64,000 nucleotides of DNA from [Clostridium] citroniae WAL-17108 (lineage in GTDB: Bacteria > Bacillota > Clostridia > Lachnospirales > Lachnospiraceae): the NCBI RefSeq assembly GCF_000233455.1, contig NZ_JH376420.1:1004535-1068534 (forward strand), in the 5' to 3' direction. The notes beneath the pieces were generated by a model that saw nothing but the letters and a program-made list of their open reading frames with translations, did no database searches and was not told where the DNA came from. Shown piece by piece: positions 1 to 7,548 of this stretch (position 1 is the stretch's first letter; each line of letters begins with the position of its first letter). A program made the translations under genes and the position numbers.

Positions 1-268
1 CCCCGGTGTGAACGATTCCGGGGATTATTCTCAGAAGAGTGTGCATGTTTCCAAGCATGGCTCACCCGCTTTACGCAAAACACTGTACCAGGTCATGGAT
101 GTTCTAATTAAAACCAAACCGGATGATCCCGTTTATCTATTCATGGACAAGAAGCGCGCACAAGGTAAACCTTACTATGTTTACATGACCGCAGGTGCCA
201 ATAAATTTTTACGTATTTACTATGGGCGAGTGAAAGAATATCTTGCTTCTCTTCCGGCATCGGAATAA
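1..268 (+). CDS. IS110-family transposase, C-terminal end (5' end outside window)
   Basis: The reading frame is open to the left edge (from base 2), so the GTG at 8 is an internal valine and the gene starts outside the window. The visible 89 residues match the C-terminal transposase_20 half of IS110/IS116/IS902 recombinases: a SKHGSPALRKTLYQ block, then KKRAQGKPYYV and a closing LLRI-like segment (NKFLRIYYGRVKEYL). IS110 enzymes are DEDD plus serine-type recombinases guided by an element-encoded bridge RNA. The catalytic DEDD half is not visible. A terminator follows at once. The element marks the boundary between phage genes and another replicon segment, or an insertion into the phage edge. 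Confidence 0.85.
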   Translation, partial: PGVNDSGDYSQKSVHVSKHGSPALRKTLYQVMDVLIKTKPDDPVYLFMDKKRAQGKPYYVYMTAGANKFLRIYYGRVKEYLASLPASE

Positions 269-290
269 CCAACACGTAAAACCTGTTTTT

Positions 291-318
291 AGACCGGCAT
301 ATCCTGGCGGTCTTATTT
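291..318 (+). terminator. Rho-independent terminator of the IS110 transposase
   Basis: AGACCG (291-296) pairs with CGGTCT (308-313), followed by TATTTT. It lies 22 bases after the transposase stop. Confidence 0.7.
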
Positions 319-397
319 TGATACCCACTTTTCAACCTGTATAAATTTTTCAATGTTCTTTAAAATTTAGCTTGACTTTTTATTTGCAGGCTTCCTT

Positions 398-631
398 TTA
401 GATTTTTAGAATTTTATCAATACCCGCAATAACTTCATTTAATTTGTCTACCAAACTGTCAAGTATCTCTACGGCCTCCTCCATGGCTGCACCACGTTCG
501 GTACACTTTAGTCCATCAGAAAGATTATCAAAATTTTCTGATTCAGAATCCATTACACCACATATGATTTCTATGGCACGCTCAATTATGTCTCTGGCGG
601 CAGCTAGAAGCTTTCTCTTATTTTTATTCAT
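398..631 (-). CDS. Small conserved phage protein, helical
   Basis: 77 residues with an SD-like GGGAGTGAT before the ATG. The pattern of a basic N-terminus, a long helix and a SERGE-like block (here CTERGAAMEEAVEILDSL) resembles a family of small phage proteins of unknown function seen in many Firmicutes phages. It is predicted to be all-helical and cytoplasmic. It is the last gene of the leftward block before the IS110 end, so it may be the phage terminus. No function is assigned. Confidence 0.7.
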   Translation of the reverse strand: MNKNKRKLLAAARDIIERAIEIICGVMDSESENFDNLSDGLKCTERGAAMEEAVEILDSLVDKLNEVIAGIDKILKI

Positions 632-634
632 ATA

Positions 635-877
635 TCACTCCCAGGTGTCCTGTTTTTTGGGGATTGAGATAAACCTTTTTTGTTTACTGCTCCAAACTGT
701 TTTCTGATGTTTCTGATGTTCTGCTTTGGTAAACTCTTTTTTTGATTGTCTCCTATTATATAACAGGATCCCACAAAAAATTGCAATGGCCAACGGAATG
801 CCAACGCCATTGCATATAGACAAACAGCAACATAAAATAAATCCCCATAATACATTGTAACTTCGTCTTGGTGTCAT
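635..877 (-). CDS. Small two-helix membrane protein
   Basis: 80 residues from the ATG at 877, which has AGAGGTG ten bases upstream. A longer version from 934 lacks a well-placed site. One long hydrophobic stretch (about residues 8-40, WGFILCCCLSICNGVGIPLA and onward) could span the membrane once or twice, followed by a basic, polar tail. Function unknown. Confidence 0.55.
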   Translation of the reverse strand: MTPRRSYNVLWGFILCCCLSICNGVGIPLAIAIFCGILLYNRRQSKKEFTKAEHQKHQKTVWSSKQKRFISIPKKQDTWE

Positions 878-961
878 AACGTTATCACCTCTCTCACTTC
901 TTACATTTTTTCTTTCCCACACCATTACCTCCATATCATTTTTTAGGTAGTAGCCTATAAT

Positions 962-1222
962 TTATGTATTATCCGCCAGTATCTCAATCTGCATTTGTGC
1001 TCCTTCTCGAAAGCCCAAAAGATATCCTTCCTGTAAGGCGGCTGACACCATTAGCATCTGCGCCTCAAGAACCTCATCAAGGATTTCCTGTTGCTCATTA
1101 TTCAGCAGTTCTCTTAATTGCTGTTCCAATAAGAAAGCCTGTTCTCGGCAACTCATATATTCCTCCGAAATCCCAAGGCGATCCACCGGTTTTAGTTCTC
1201 CAGTATACAATTCTTTCAACAT
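962..1222 (-). CDS. Small phage protein, DUF6809-like
   Basis: 86 residues. I chose the ATG at 1222 because GGAGGTA sits seven bases upstream; upstream residues have no such site. It begins MLKELYTGELKPVDR and continues as a Glu/Gln-rich helix, which from memory resembles the short DUF6809 phage family. Role unknown. Confidence 0.65.
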   Translation of the reverse strand: MLKELYTGELKPVDRLGISEEYMSCREQAFLLEQQLRELLNNEQQEILDEVLEAQMLMVSAALQEGYLLGFREGAQMQIEILADNT

Positions 1223-1307
1223 TTCATTACCTCCAGACATCAAAAAGGCCGGCATCCCTGCCGACCACATTTAATTTCCACTATTATTATAGTCATTACA
1301 ATTCTTC

Positions 1308-1556
1308 TTAATCTTTATTGTTCTGTAAATCCCACAATTTCGAATTGTAGTATCTGAGTGCCAACTCAAAATATATATCATTTATAAGAAGTTCTAATGA
1401 AACATCCTTTTTGTAAATTTCATTATACTTCCGACAAATCTCTTTAACATGTCCATCTTCCGGTAATATTTTAGTAATATGGTACACTCTACACTCACTA
1501 AAGGCCTTAAGCAAATATTCATCGCTCAAATTTCTTATATACTTTATATAGTCCAT
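1308..1556 (-). CDS. Hypothetical protein
   Basis: 82 residues, start supported by GGAGAGGA. No recognised motif; mixed charged helical protein with two cysteines. A gap of about 150 bases separates it from the next gene. Confidence 0.55.
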   Translation of the reverse strand: MDYIKYIRNLSDEYLLKAFSECRVYHITKILPEDGHVKEICRKYNEIYKKDVSLELLINDIYFELALRYYNSKLWDLQNNKD

Positions 1557-1712
1557 ATATTTATCCTCTCCAGCAAGTACAATATTCTACATGATTCCCC
1601 CTGATCTGTCTGTTTCTATTATACTATTAATTCGTTAAAATACCACCAGTTTTTTAATCTAGGCTACCTTGACTGTTACGATCCAGAAATATCAGCTGAT
1701 TCAATACCTGTT

Positions 1713-1943
1713 TTAAGCTTTTAAGTGCCAGTAGTAGCTTACATCTTCTCCATCCGGGATCTCACCATTTTTCCAATGATCTGATGGTACAATTTCTCTA
1801 TAATCAAAATCATCTAAATCCAAAAGAATTTCATCACGCCCAACTGCATCCTCCACTTTCCGTATTGCATCTCCTGAATTTTCCGCGTTAACAATCACAG
1901 TCCTTTTAAATATTTCTCTTACACTAACTGCATATCTTCCCAT
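1713..1943 (-). CDS. DpnD/PcfM-like small protein
   Basis: 76 residues from the ATG at 1943 (AAAGGA upstream). The open frame extends to a TTG at 2057 but that codon has no ribosome-binding site and overlaps the upstream gene. The core YAVSVREIFKRTVIVNAENSGDA followed by ILLDLDDFDYREI is the pattern of the DpnD/PcfM family, an accessory protein found in phages and conjugative elements. Its biochemical role is not known to me. Confidence 0.65.
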   Translation of the reverse strand: MGRYAVSVREIFKRTVIVNAENSGDAIRKVEDAVGRDEILLDLDDFDYREIVPSDHWKNGEIPDGEDVSYYWHLKA

Positions 1944-2049
1944 ATTATTTTTATCCTTTCTCCACCAGTCTGTTTTCTCACATTTCTTGCAAATCTCAAT
2001 ATTGTCAAGCCATGTCCAAAGAATAGGGAATTCCCCTAAGTAACAGTTC

Positions 2050-2583
2050 TTAGTCAATTAAATCTTTATAACGTTTCAACATTTTTTTGATATCTTCTGA
2101 TCTGTAATGACACCAGACTCTCTTACCATCTTCATATTCTGCACATACGCCCACATCCAGAATATCACCAGAAAACATCGCCCGTTTTGGTATAATATCT
2201 GCTGAATGTCCAACCACTTCCATATTATTTTTCAAACAATAGCATGCCATTTCATATGGGGTTCCATATAACCACGAATTGCACATTTCATGATATCCTA
2301 ATTCATCACCATTTAACCTATTTTGCATTGCCCTTAATACTTCTTTTGCCTTGTCATGGTATTTTACTTTAAACTCTTCCTCGGTCATTTCGACCCGAAA
2401 CATAAGAGAGGCATCTATCTTTTCTTCATCTCCACCCTTCCGCCACATTTCTACTGTGACATAGGCCGAATTAATAGATTTTACAATTGCTGAAAAATAT
2501 CTGTTACTTCCTCCACCTTCTGTCCCTTTAATTTCCTGTCCTACTCTTAAATGCTTATACGTTACTAATTTATTTTCTATCAT
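2050..2583 (-). CDS. Hypothetical phage protein
   Basis: 177 residues with AAGGAGAAGA before the ATG. The N-terminal 60 residues look beta-rich (VGQEIKGTEGG, then FSAIVKSINSAYVTVEMW), the middle is helical, and the C-terminus has an SRSEDIKKMLKRYKD-like helix. No family recognised. It is in a tight operon with its neighbours. Confidence 0.65.
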   Translation of the reverse strand: MIENKLVTYKHLRVGQEIKGTEGGGSNRYFSAIVKSINSAYVTVEMWRKGGDEEKIDASLMFRVEMTEEEFKVKYHDKAKEVLRAMQNRLNGDELGYHEMCNSWLYGTPYEMACYCLKNNMEVVGHSADIIPKRAMFSGDILDVGVCAEYEDGKRVWCHYRSEDIKKMLKRYKDLID

Positions 2584-2591
2584 TCTTCTCC

Positions 2592-2726
2592 TTATTTCCC
2601 TTTAGTAATTAGATAATTTTCCAGGTTAAAAATCGCCCATCGAAGTGTTGCCCCTGCTTCTATATCATGCTCCCTTTCTGCTCGCCTGAGCAGTTCATAT
2701 GATTTTTCAATCTTTGGCACATCCAT
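2592..2726 (-). CDS. Small hypothetical protein (44 aa)
   Basis: Short frame with an AGGAG upstream of the ATG at 2726, encoding MDVPKIEKSYELLRRAERE and onward. Amphipathic helix. It sits directly upstream of the 2583 gene, as operon genes do here. Function unknown. Confidence 0.5.
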   Translation of the reverse strand: MDVPKIEKSYELLRRAEREHDIEAGATLRWAIFNLENYLITKGK

Positions 2727-2975
2727 ATTTTTTATATTCTCCTAATAACTTAGCTACTCATCCATACATAATTGGTTCATTTTATTTAAATTTTGACGTG
2801 CTATTTCCTCGGTGTCTCTTCTATTTATCCTTTTCCTCCAAAATTCTTGTGTTCCATACCTTTCAACCATTAATTACCGATGTGTCGTTTAATTTGCCAG
2901 TTCTATCTAATCTTATCGCCTTCCTTCTTGTTTCGTGATATAATTTAGTTGTAATTCATTTTGGGGGAGACATTT

Positions 2976-3764
2976 ATGAAAAAAAGAATATTTGAGATTA
3001 TTCAGTCAGCAAATACCGGTGATATTGCAAGTAAGATATTTGATTTATTTATCATGCTTCTTGTAATAATCAATTCAATAACGATAATGATTGATACTTT
3101 TTCTTTGCCTCAGAACTTCAAGACAACTATCCGTATAATTGATACTTCTACATCAATCATTTTTTCTATTGAATACGCATTAAGAATTTGGACCGCTCCG
3201 TTTTTATTTCCAAATAAATCAAATACAAAAGCGCGTATACGTTATATCTTTTCCTTTATGGCTATAATAGATTTACTTGCTATACTTCCATTTTACCTAC
3301 CAATGTTAATACCATTTAATCTAAAGTCATTAAGATTGTTACGCTTAACACGCTTATTACGAATATTTAAAATGAACCGATATACAAACGCACTCTATAA
3401 AGTCGGAGCTGTTTTCAAAGCCAAGGCTAGTCAATTAATATCTTCTATGCTAGTTGTGGTAATGCTTATTATTTTGTCATCAATTTTAATGTTTAACATT
3501 GAAAATACTGCCCAACCGGAAGCCTTCACCAATATCTTTGATAGTATGTGGTGGGCTGTTGCCACTTTCACTACTGTTGGATACGGAGATATTTACCCGA
3601 TCACCGTAGCCGGTAAACTTTTAAGTACAATCATAGCGTTTCTTGGAATTGGACTAGTTGCTGTCCCAACTGGTATTATCTCTGCAGGTTTTGTAGAACA
3701 GATTGATAAACATGATGATGATAAAAAACATTATTGCCCTTACTGCGGCAAACGATTAGATTAA
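2976..3764 (+). CDS. Voltage-gated potassium channel (Kv-type, 6 TM) with C-terminal zinc ribbon
   Basis: 262 residues from the ATG at 2976 (GGGGGAGA upstream; the 5-residue longer start is less well placed). Six hydrophobic segments are visible. The S4-like segment LKSLRLLRLTRLLRIFK carries an arginine every third residue, and the pore has the potassium selectivity filter TTVGYGD near residue 200. The C-terminus ends in a CPYCGKRLD zinc-ribbon half. The family conducts K+ through the cytoplasmic membrane in response to voltage. It is the only rightward gene within a block of leftward genes, so it is probably an independently expressed cargo (moron) gene. A role in host physiology or phage defence is inference. 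Confidence 0.92.
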   Translation: MKKRIFEIIQSANTGDIASKIFDLFIMLLVIINSITIMIDTFSLPQNFKTTIRIIDTSTSIIFSIEYALRIWTAPFLFPNKSNTKARIRYIFSFMAIIDLLAILPFYLPMLIPFNLKSLRLLRLTRLLRIFKMNRYTNALYKVGAVFKAKASQLISSMLVVVMLIILSSILMFNIENTAQPEAFTNIFDSMWWAVATFTTVGYGDIYPITVAGKLLSTIIAFLGIGLVAVPTGIISAGFVEQIDKHDDDKKHYCPYCGKRLD

Positions 3765-3832
3765 TCTGAATAAGAGGATCCTTGTGTTGTTATACTATTT
3801 ATATTGCATCAAATATTCCAGCACTAGATATC

Positions 3833-4072
3833 TCATAAGCACTTCCTACAAAATTTTGCTATAGCCTCTCGATTTTCTAGCGTATCAATCCAGCCAAAAT
3901 ATCTTCTGCCAAAATTATCCGGAAGGTCCTCAACCGGAATGATTTTGATACCATCATGTACCGCCTGCTTCACGGCGCCTGAGTCATCTTCAAAAATTCC
4001 TGCTGCATCAACTTTCTGGATTTCCAGCATTCCAGTTCCATCAAAATCAAAAATATCGTAACCTTTATTCAT
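3833..4072 (-). CDS. Small conserved phage protein
   Basis: 79 residues, AAGGAG before the ATG. It begins MNKGYDIFDFDGTGMLEIQK; the rest (VEDLPDNF, YFGWIDTLENREAI) resembles a widespread small protein of clostridial phages with unknown function. The FDFDG string is not part of a recognised enzyme domain here. Confidence 0.65.
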   Translation of the reverse strand: MNKGYDIFDFDGTGMLEIQKVDAAGIFEDDSGAVKQAVHDGIKIIPVEDLPDNFGRRYFGWIDTLENREAIAKFCRKCL

Positions 4073-4128
4073 AACATTACTCCTTCTTTAATTATTATCG
4101 ATCAAACAGATGATTGATTTACTAAATA

Positions 4129-4320
4129 TCAGTTTAGATGAATAACTTTTTCTACTCTTTCTAAGCTGAAGACGAATCCAACTACAATGATTTCTTTATC
4201 ATCCACTCTGATGTCTTCTAATGTGCCATCAAAATGAGTGCCATCATAGAATATTACATCAATTTCATCACCAATCTTGTAAAATTCCATGTCGTATTCA
4301 AATCCTAAAAATACATCCAT
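4129..4320 (-). CDS. Small beta-barrel-like protein
   Basis: 63 residues with GGAGGA upstream. Alternating hydrophobic strands (KIGDEIDVIFYDGTHFDGTLEDI and following) suggest an SH3- or Sm-like fold. Function unknown. Confidence 0.6.
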   Translation of the reverse strand: MDVFLGFEYDMEFYKIGDEIDVIFYDGTHFDGTLEDIRVDDKEIIVVGFVFSLERVEKVIHLN

Positions 4321-4353
4321 GTGTTTATCCTTCCTCCGATCATGCCGGAAACC

Positions 4354-4509
4354 CTAATCTACTGCCTTATATATAAAGGGCAAATACAAGAGTCCCATAA
4401 TGTCGTCAACCACTCTTGGCTGTATCTGGTGGTATATTAACAACTCCAATCCCTGCCATACCAGTGCAAGTATTATGTACCACCAACACGTTTTCATAAT
4501 CCTATCCAT
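4354..4509 (-). CDS. Small membrane protein (51 aa)
   Basis: Starts at 4509 with AGGAAGTG upstream. The sequence MKTCWWYIILALVWQGLELL is a membrane span, followed by a short loop and a second apolar stretch (IMGLLYLPFIYKAV). Small two-span proteins of this pattern occur in phage early regions. Function unknown. Confidence 0.55.
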   Translation of the reverse strand: MDRIMKTCWWYIILALVWQGLELLIYHQIQPRVVDDIMGLLYLPFIYKAVD

Positions 4510-4528
4510 ATTTTCACTTCCTAAAATT

Positions 4529-4711
4529 TTAATCTGGGCGATAAAGAGAATATCGCTCGTGACACATATTTATGATTACCTGTTGCAACTCCCTTACATC
4601 GCTTTTCAGTTTTCTATTTTCTTCTTCCAGCATATAGTTCTTTTTGTTTAAGACTTCAAACTGCTCCAATGTCAATGGTGCTACTTCCATCTCTCTTACA
4701 CATTCTGACAT
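4529..4711 (-). CDS. Small coiled-coil protein
   Basis: 60 residues with AAGGA upstream. Residues 15-45 (LEQFEVLNKKNYMLEEENRK and onward) form heptad-like coiled coil. Possibly a DNA-binding accessory or scaffold; unassigned. Confidence 0.55.
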   Translation of the reverse strand: MSECVREMEVAPLTLEQFEVLNKKNYMLEEENRKLKSDVRELQQVIINMCHERYSLYRPD

Positions 4712-4766
4712 ATTTTTTCCTTTCCTTCTGGTTCCCCGGAAAATGTTAATACTGCTGATATCAGTT

Positions 4767-5105
4767 TTATGAACGTACTCGCTCAGTAATATCTTTATAT
4801 CCCAATTTTTTCAACCTGGCAGAAAACTCTGTTATAGATGGCTGTTCTTTATTATGGTCAATTTCAGCCATCAATTTTATTAACTCAGGCATTTTGCTTA
4901 ATGCCTCCCATGAATCATCATAGGCTTTTAATCGTATCCCAATACTATCCCACACAATTTCAAATTCGCCTTCTGTGCCGTCATTCTCATAGTAGAATCC
5001 AATCATCAAATATGGATGCTTTGAAAACAGCTTAGCAGAAGTCTCTCCAAACCATGCTTCATGTGGGATTGAAAATGCTTTTGCTGATTCTAAAAAATCT
5101 TTCAT
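4767..5105 (-). CDS. Hypothetical protein
   Basis: 112 residues with CGGAGGA upstream. An alpha/beta N-terminal half (MIGFYYENDGTEGEFEIVW) is followed by a helical tail. No family recognised. Confidence 0.6.
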   Translation of the reverse strand: MKDFLESAKAFSIPHEAWFGETSAKLFSKHPYLMIGFYYENDGTEGEFEIVWDSIGIRLKAYDDSWEALSKMPELIKLMAEIDHNKEQPSITEFSARLKKLGYKDITERVRS

Positions 5106-5123
5106 ATCTGTCCTCCGAAATAC

Positions 5124-5169
5124 TAATTTAATCCTCCTTAATTCCCCGCCCGAGGCAGTTCGGGCAAAT
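5124..5169. repeat. 46-bp direct repeat, copy A
   Basis: Identical over 46 bases to 5451-5496. Copy B encodes the last residues of the zinc-ribbon gene. Copy A sits between two other genes and duplicates that tail plus its ribosome-binding region. Confidence 0.9.
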
Positions 5170-5170
5170 C

Positions 5171-5431
5171 TCAGTTTTGAAGACTATCTGTTATCTCAGT
5201 TGCAATACGGTCACTGACAGTTCTAATCACATCGCCTTTGTCTATATTTTCCATAAGGCATTTAACCGCTTCATCCGTGACCTTTTCTCTTACTACCCTG
5301 TCCACAGCATCCCTCATATAACTATTCCAGTCCCATTCCCGCATCAAAGTGTTAATTCTGTCACCCATGCGCTTTCTAATCTGGTTAACTGCCCACTCTT
5401 TTAACTCCACCTCATTAATTTCTATTTGCAT
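5171..5431 (-). CDS. Hypothetical helical protein
   Basis: 86 residues, TAAGGAGG before the ATG. Rich in Arg, Asp and Glu, predicted helical. Its stop codon abuts copy A of the 46-bp repeat, so the gene may have been inserted or duplicated together with that segment. Function unknown. Confidence 0.6.
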   Translation of the reverse strand: MQIEINEVELKEWAVNQIRKRMGDRINTLMREWDWNSYMRDAVDRVVREKVTDEAVKCLMENIDKGDVIRTVSDRIATEITDSLQN

Positions 5432-5450
5432 TTTTTACCTCCTTAAACAT

Positions 5451-5496
5451 TAATTTAATCCTCCTTAATTCCCCGCCCGAGGCAGTTCGGGCAAAT
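5451..5496. repeat. 46-bp direct repeat, copy B
   Basis: Identical to 5124-5169, 327 bases apart. This copy overlaps the 3' end of the gene at 5455-5823, including its CPNCLGRGIKED tail. Confidence 0.9.
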
Positions 5497-5823
5497 TTCA
5501 GTCTCATAACTCCAGTACCACTTATGGCACTGCTCACATACGGCAAACTCCTGATCTCTGAATTGTTCGTCTACATAGGTTTCGGGGTGCTGCCAGTCCA
5601 CAGAATCAAATACAACCTGTGCAATTTCCTCTTGCTCATTACACATTGCCAGAAAATCGCGGTGGGTGTACTTGCTATCAGACTGCTCCGGAATATAGCA
5701 GACTATATCAAGGCCGCTGTCATATGCCTCATTACTTTTATATATCATTCCTTGGCCATAAAACTCCCTTTGAATTGTCTCGGCTTTATTTCCTGTGGCA
5801 GGTATATATTTTCCGACTACCAT
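5455..5823 (-). CDS. Zinc-ribbon phage protein
   Basis: 122 residues. The C-terminal third has CEQCHKWYWSYETEICPNC, a four-cysteine zinc ribbon. The N-terminal part is alpha/beta with no recognised family. The final residues are encoded in the 46-bp repeat shared with 5124-5169. It is probably a small nucleic-acid or protein-binding factor; this is inferred only from the ribbon. Confidence 0.65.
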   Translation of the reverse strand: MVVGKYIPATGNKAETIQREFYGQGMIYKSNEAYDSGLDIVCYIPEQSDSKYTHRDFLAMCNEQEEIAQVVFDSVDWQHPETYVDEQFRDQEFAVCEQCHKWYWSYETEICPNCLGRGIKED

Positions 5824-5854
5824 TTAGCACCTCTCTTTTTCTTAAAGTATCAGT

Positions 5855-6244
5855 TTAGATTGGCAGCGAAATGTGTTCTGGTGTAATTAGAAGTGTTTGA
5901 ATACCATTCACAGAACCAATGTGCATTTCACTTACTTCACTAGGCTTACAATTATCTTCACTTTCCCAAATCGTATTTACCATAATTGGCAAATTGATAC
6001 CTTGCAAGTATTTTGTATGTCCATCTACATCATCCGTAAGAATACTAAAAGACTTGCTACCAGTACATTTCTGTTTATTTCGCATAGCCTCTGCATCCTT
6101 GTAAAAACGGTCAATCTTATTCCATGCATCAGTCATTGATTCAGAATCTTTAATATCTTCGCACAAAGAATATACAAGCATTTTTAATTCATCTGCATAA
6201 TTTGATGCTAATTCGATATTCATTTCTTTCAATTTTTTTGTCAT
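5855..6244 (-). CDS. Hypothetical protein
   Basis: 129 residues with GAGGTAAAATA upstream of the ATG. The N-terminal half is helical, the C-terminal half beta-rich. No family recognised. Confidence 0.6.
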   Translation of the reverse strand: MTKKLKEMNIELASNYADELKMLVYSLCEDIKDSESMTDAWNKIDRFYKDAEAMRNKQKCTGSKSFSILTDDVDGHTKYLQGINLPIMVNTIWESEDNCKPSEVSEMHIGSVNGIQTLLITPEHISLPI

Positions 6245-6263
6245 TATTTTACCTCATTAAATA

Positions 6264-6683
6264 TCAGTTTAGCAGATTAGGGCTATCATAAATATTCCCC
6301 ATAATAACAAGTTCTTCACAACAAGACAAATAATCATAATTTGTTCCATATTCGTCTTTTCCATTTGTCCCCTTAAAATTCAGCTCTGATTCATCCCAAA
6401 TAATCTTTCTAACATTGACTTGTCCATCATAGACACATTCGACAATGTCACCTTCCCATATCTTTAAACCGTTTTTATCAGTTAATCCGGTACACTGGCA
6501 GATGGTGGACGGTTCTATCTCAATCCATTCGTCATATCCGTAAAATGGCCAATTTTCAAATCTATAAAATACATCATCATTATATATTGGAAGTATATAA
6601 TGACATTTACGATAGAGTACATAATACCCTTCCACCCATTCGCCATTATCACGACCCTTTGCCTTAAACAATATTTCTCTCAC
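6264..6683 (-). CDS. yopX: YopX-family phage protein
   Basis: 139 residues. It begins MREILFKAKGRDNGEWVEGYY, then CQCTGLTDKNGLKIWEGDIVE and ends VIMGNIYDSPNLL. These three blocks are the signature of the YopX family named after the Bacillus phage SPbeta protein. The family is small, beta-rich and common in Firmicutes phage early regions; its function is not established. It lies inside the leftward operon. Confidence 0.92.
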   Translation of the reverse strand: MREILFKAKGRDNGEWVEGYYVLYRKCHYILPIYNDDVFYRFENWPFYGYDEWIEIEPSTICQCTGLTDKNGLKIWEGDIVECVYDGQVNVRKIIWDESELNFKGTNGKDEYGTNYDYLSCCEELVIMGNIYDSPNLLN

Positions 6684-6722
6684 TTTATAGCCCCTTTCGC
6701 TTAATTGGTTAAATCCTAATTT

Positions 6723-6923
6723 TCAGTTATAAATCGGATTACCCACAGCATCTATTCCAATCAGAGATCCGCGCATATCATCTTCTTCCAAACCATTTTC
6801 ACGCATAAAATCTGTTCTTGCTGCAATATCACAAATTGCAACATATGGATCATCACACCCACAACCTGAAGCACTGCAATATGTTCCACGTTCGGTATCT
6901 TCCGCATACTTACATTCCTTCAT
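6723..6923 (-). CDS. Cysteine-rich small protein
   Basis: 66 residues from the ATG at 6923 (GAGGAGG upstream). Five cysteines fall in the first 35 residues, including YCSASGCGCDDPYVAIC. It probably binds a metal. Function unknown. Confidence 0.6.
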   Translation of the reverse strand: MKECKYAEDTERGTYCSASGCGCDDPYVAICDIAARTDFMRENGLEEDDMRGSLIGIDAVGNPIYN

Positions 6924-6941
6924 TGTTGACCTCCTCAAATC

Positions 6942-7169
6942 CTAATTTTCCGTTCCCGTCATGAAGGGAAGAAGTATCTCTCCCCTTATATTTACGTGCA
7001 ATTCATCCAGCGTCCACCCATCAGCATATTCAAAAATCGGTTCGTCATATGGTTCTATAGGAGTTCCGTGAGCCGTCCAGAACTGATGGGAATCATCAAA
7101 ACCGGTATCTTTAAAAATCGTACAATGATACAACTCCTCTAATTGCTTTTTTGTGTATCGCTCTTTCAT
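6942..7169 (-). CDS. Hypothetical protein
   Basis: 75 residues with GGAGG upstream. No recognised motif; acidic with several aromatic residues. Confidence 0.55.
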   Translation of the reverse strand: MKERYTKKQLEELYHCTIFKDTGFDDSHQFWTAHGTPIEPYDEPIFEYADGWTLDELHVNIRGEILLPFMTGTEN

Positions 7170-7184
7170 ATAGCCTCCAAATTA

Positions 7185-7319
7185 TTAATCTACCTGAATA
7201 CAATCAACCTGAAATGGTGCGTCTTCTAGGGCTTCAAAAACAACCTCTGACAATGTATATTTTCCGGCAATCTCATCATCAACTGTTATTGTCATTTTGA
7301 CTGTATATTGTTTTTCCAT
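7185..7319 (-). CDS. Small hypothetical protein (44 aa)
   Basis: GGAGGAAGATC precedes the ATG at 7319. A beta-strand N-terminus (MEKQYTVKMTITVDDE) is followed by a short helix. Function unknown. Confidence 0.55.
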   Translation of the reverse strand: MEKQYTVKMTITVDDEIAGKYTLSEVVFEALEDAPFQVDCIQVD

Positions 7320-7416
7320 GATCTTCCTCCAAAATTTCAGTTCTGTTTATTGGAATTATATGCCAGCTTTCCCCATGTCCAAATATTCCGCACAAAAATT
7401 GTTTTAATCTTCTCAT
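7279..7416 (-). CDS. Small hypothetical protein (45 aa), overlaps 7185-7319
   Basis: AAGGAGAAGTT precedes the ATG at 7416. It encodes MRRLKQFLCGIFGHGESWHI and onward, which resembles the first half of small phage zinc proteins. It overlaps the next gene by 41 bases, which makes it less certain. Confidence 0.4.
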   Translation of the reverse strand: MRRLKQFLCGIFGHGESWHIIPINRTEILEEDHGKTIYSQNDNNS

Positions 7417-7437
7417 AACTTCTCCTTAAATTTTAAT

Positions 7438-7529
7438 TGGTGCAGGTAGGCTGGAATCGAACCAGCGCCGTACAACACCGACATTTAATATCTGGCGCTG
7501 TTGTCCTGCCAACTTGGACTACTACCCGC
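7438..7529 (-). tRNA. tRNA-like gene, possible tRNA-Leu (TAA), atypical
   Basis: On the minus strand GCGGGTA pairs with TACCTGC (one G-U), followed by discriminator A and an encoded CCA. The D stem GTCC/GGAC and the T arm GCTGG-TTCGATT-CCAGC are intact. The D-to-T interval is 34 bases, the size of a class II tRNA. The best anticodon arm is CAGAT-ATTAAAT-GTCGG with anticodon TAA and one mismatch. Eight extra bases precede it, so the folding is not canonical and the identity is tentative. Confidence 0.55.
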
Positions 7530-7548
7530 CTAAATCCTAATTTCACAG

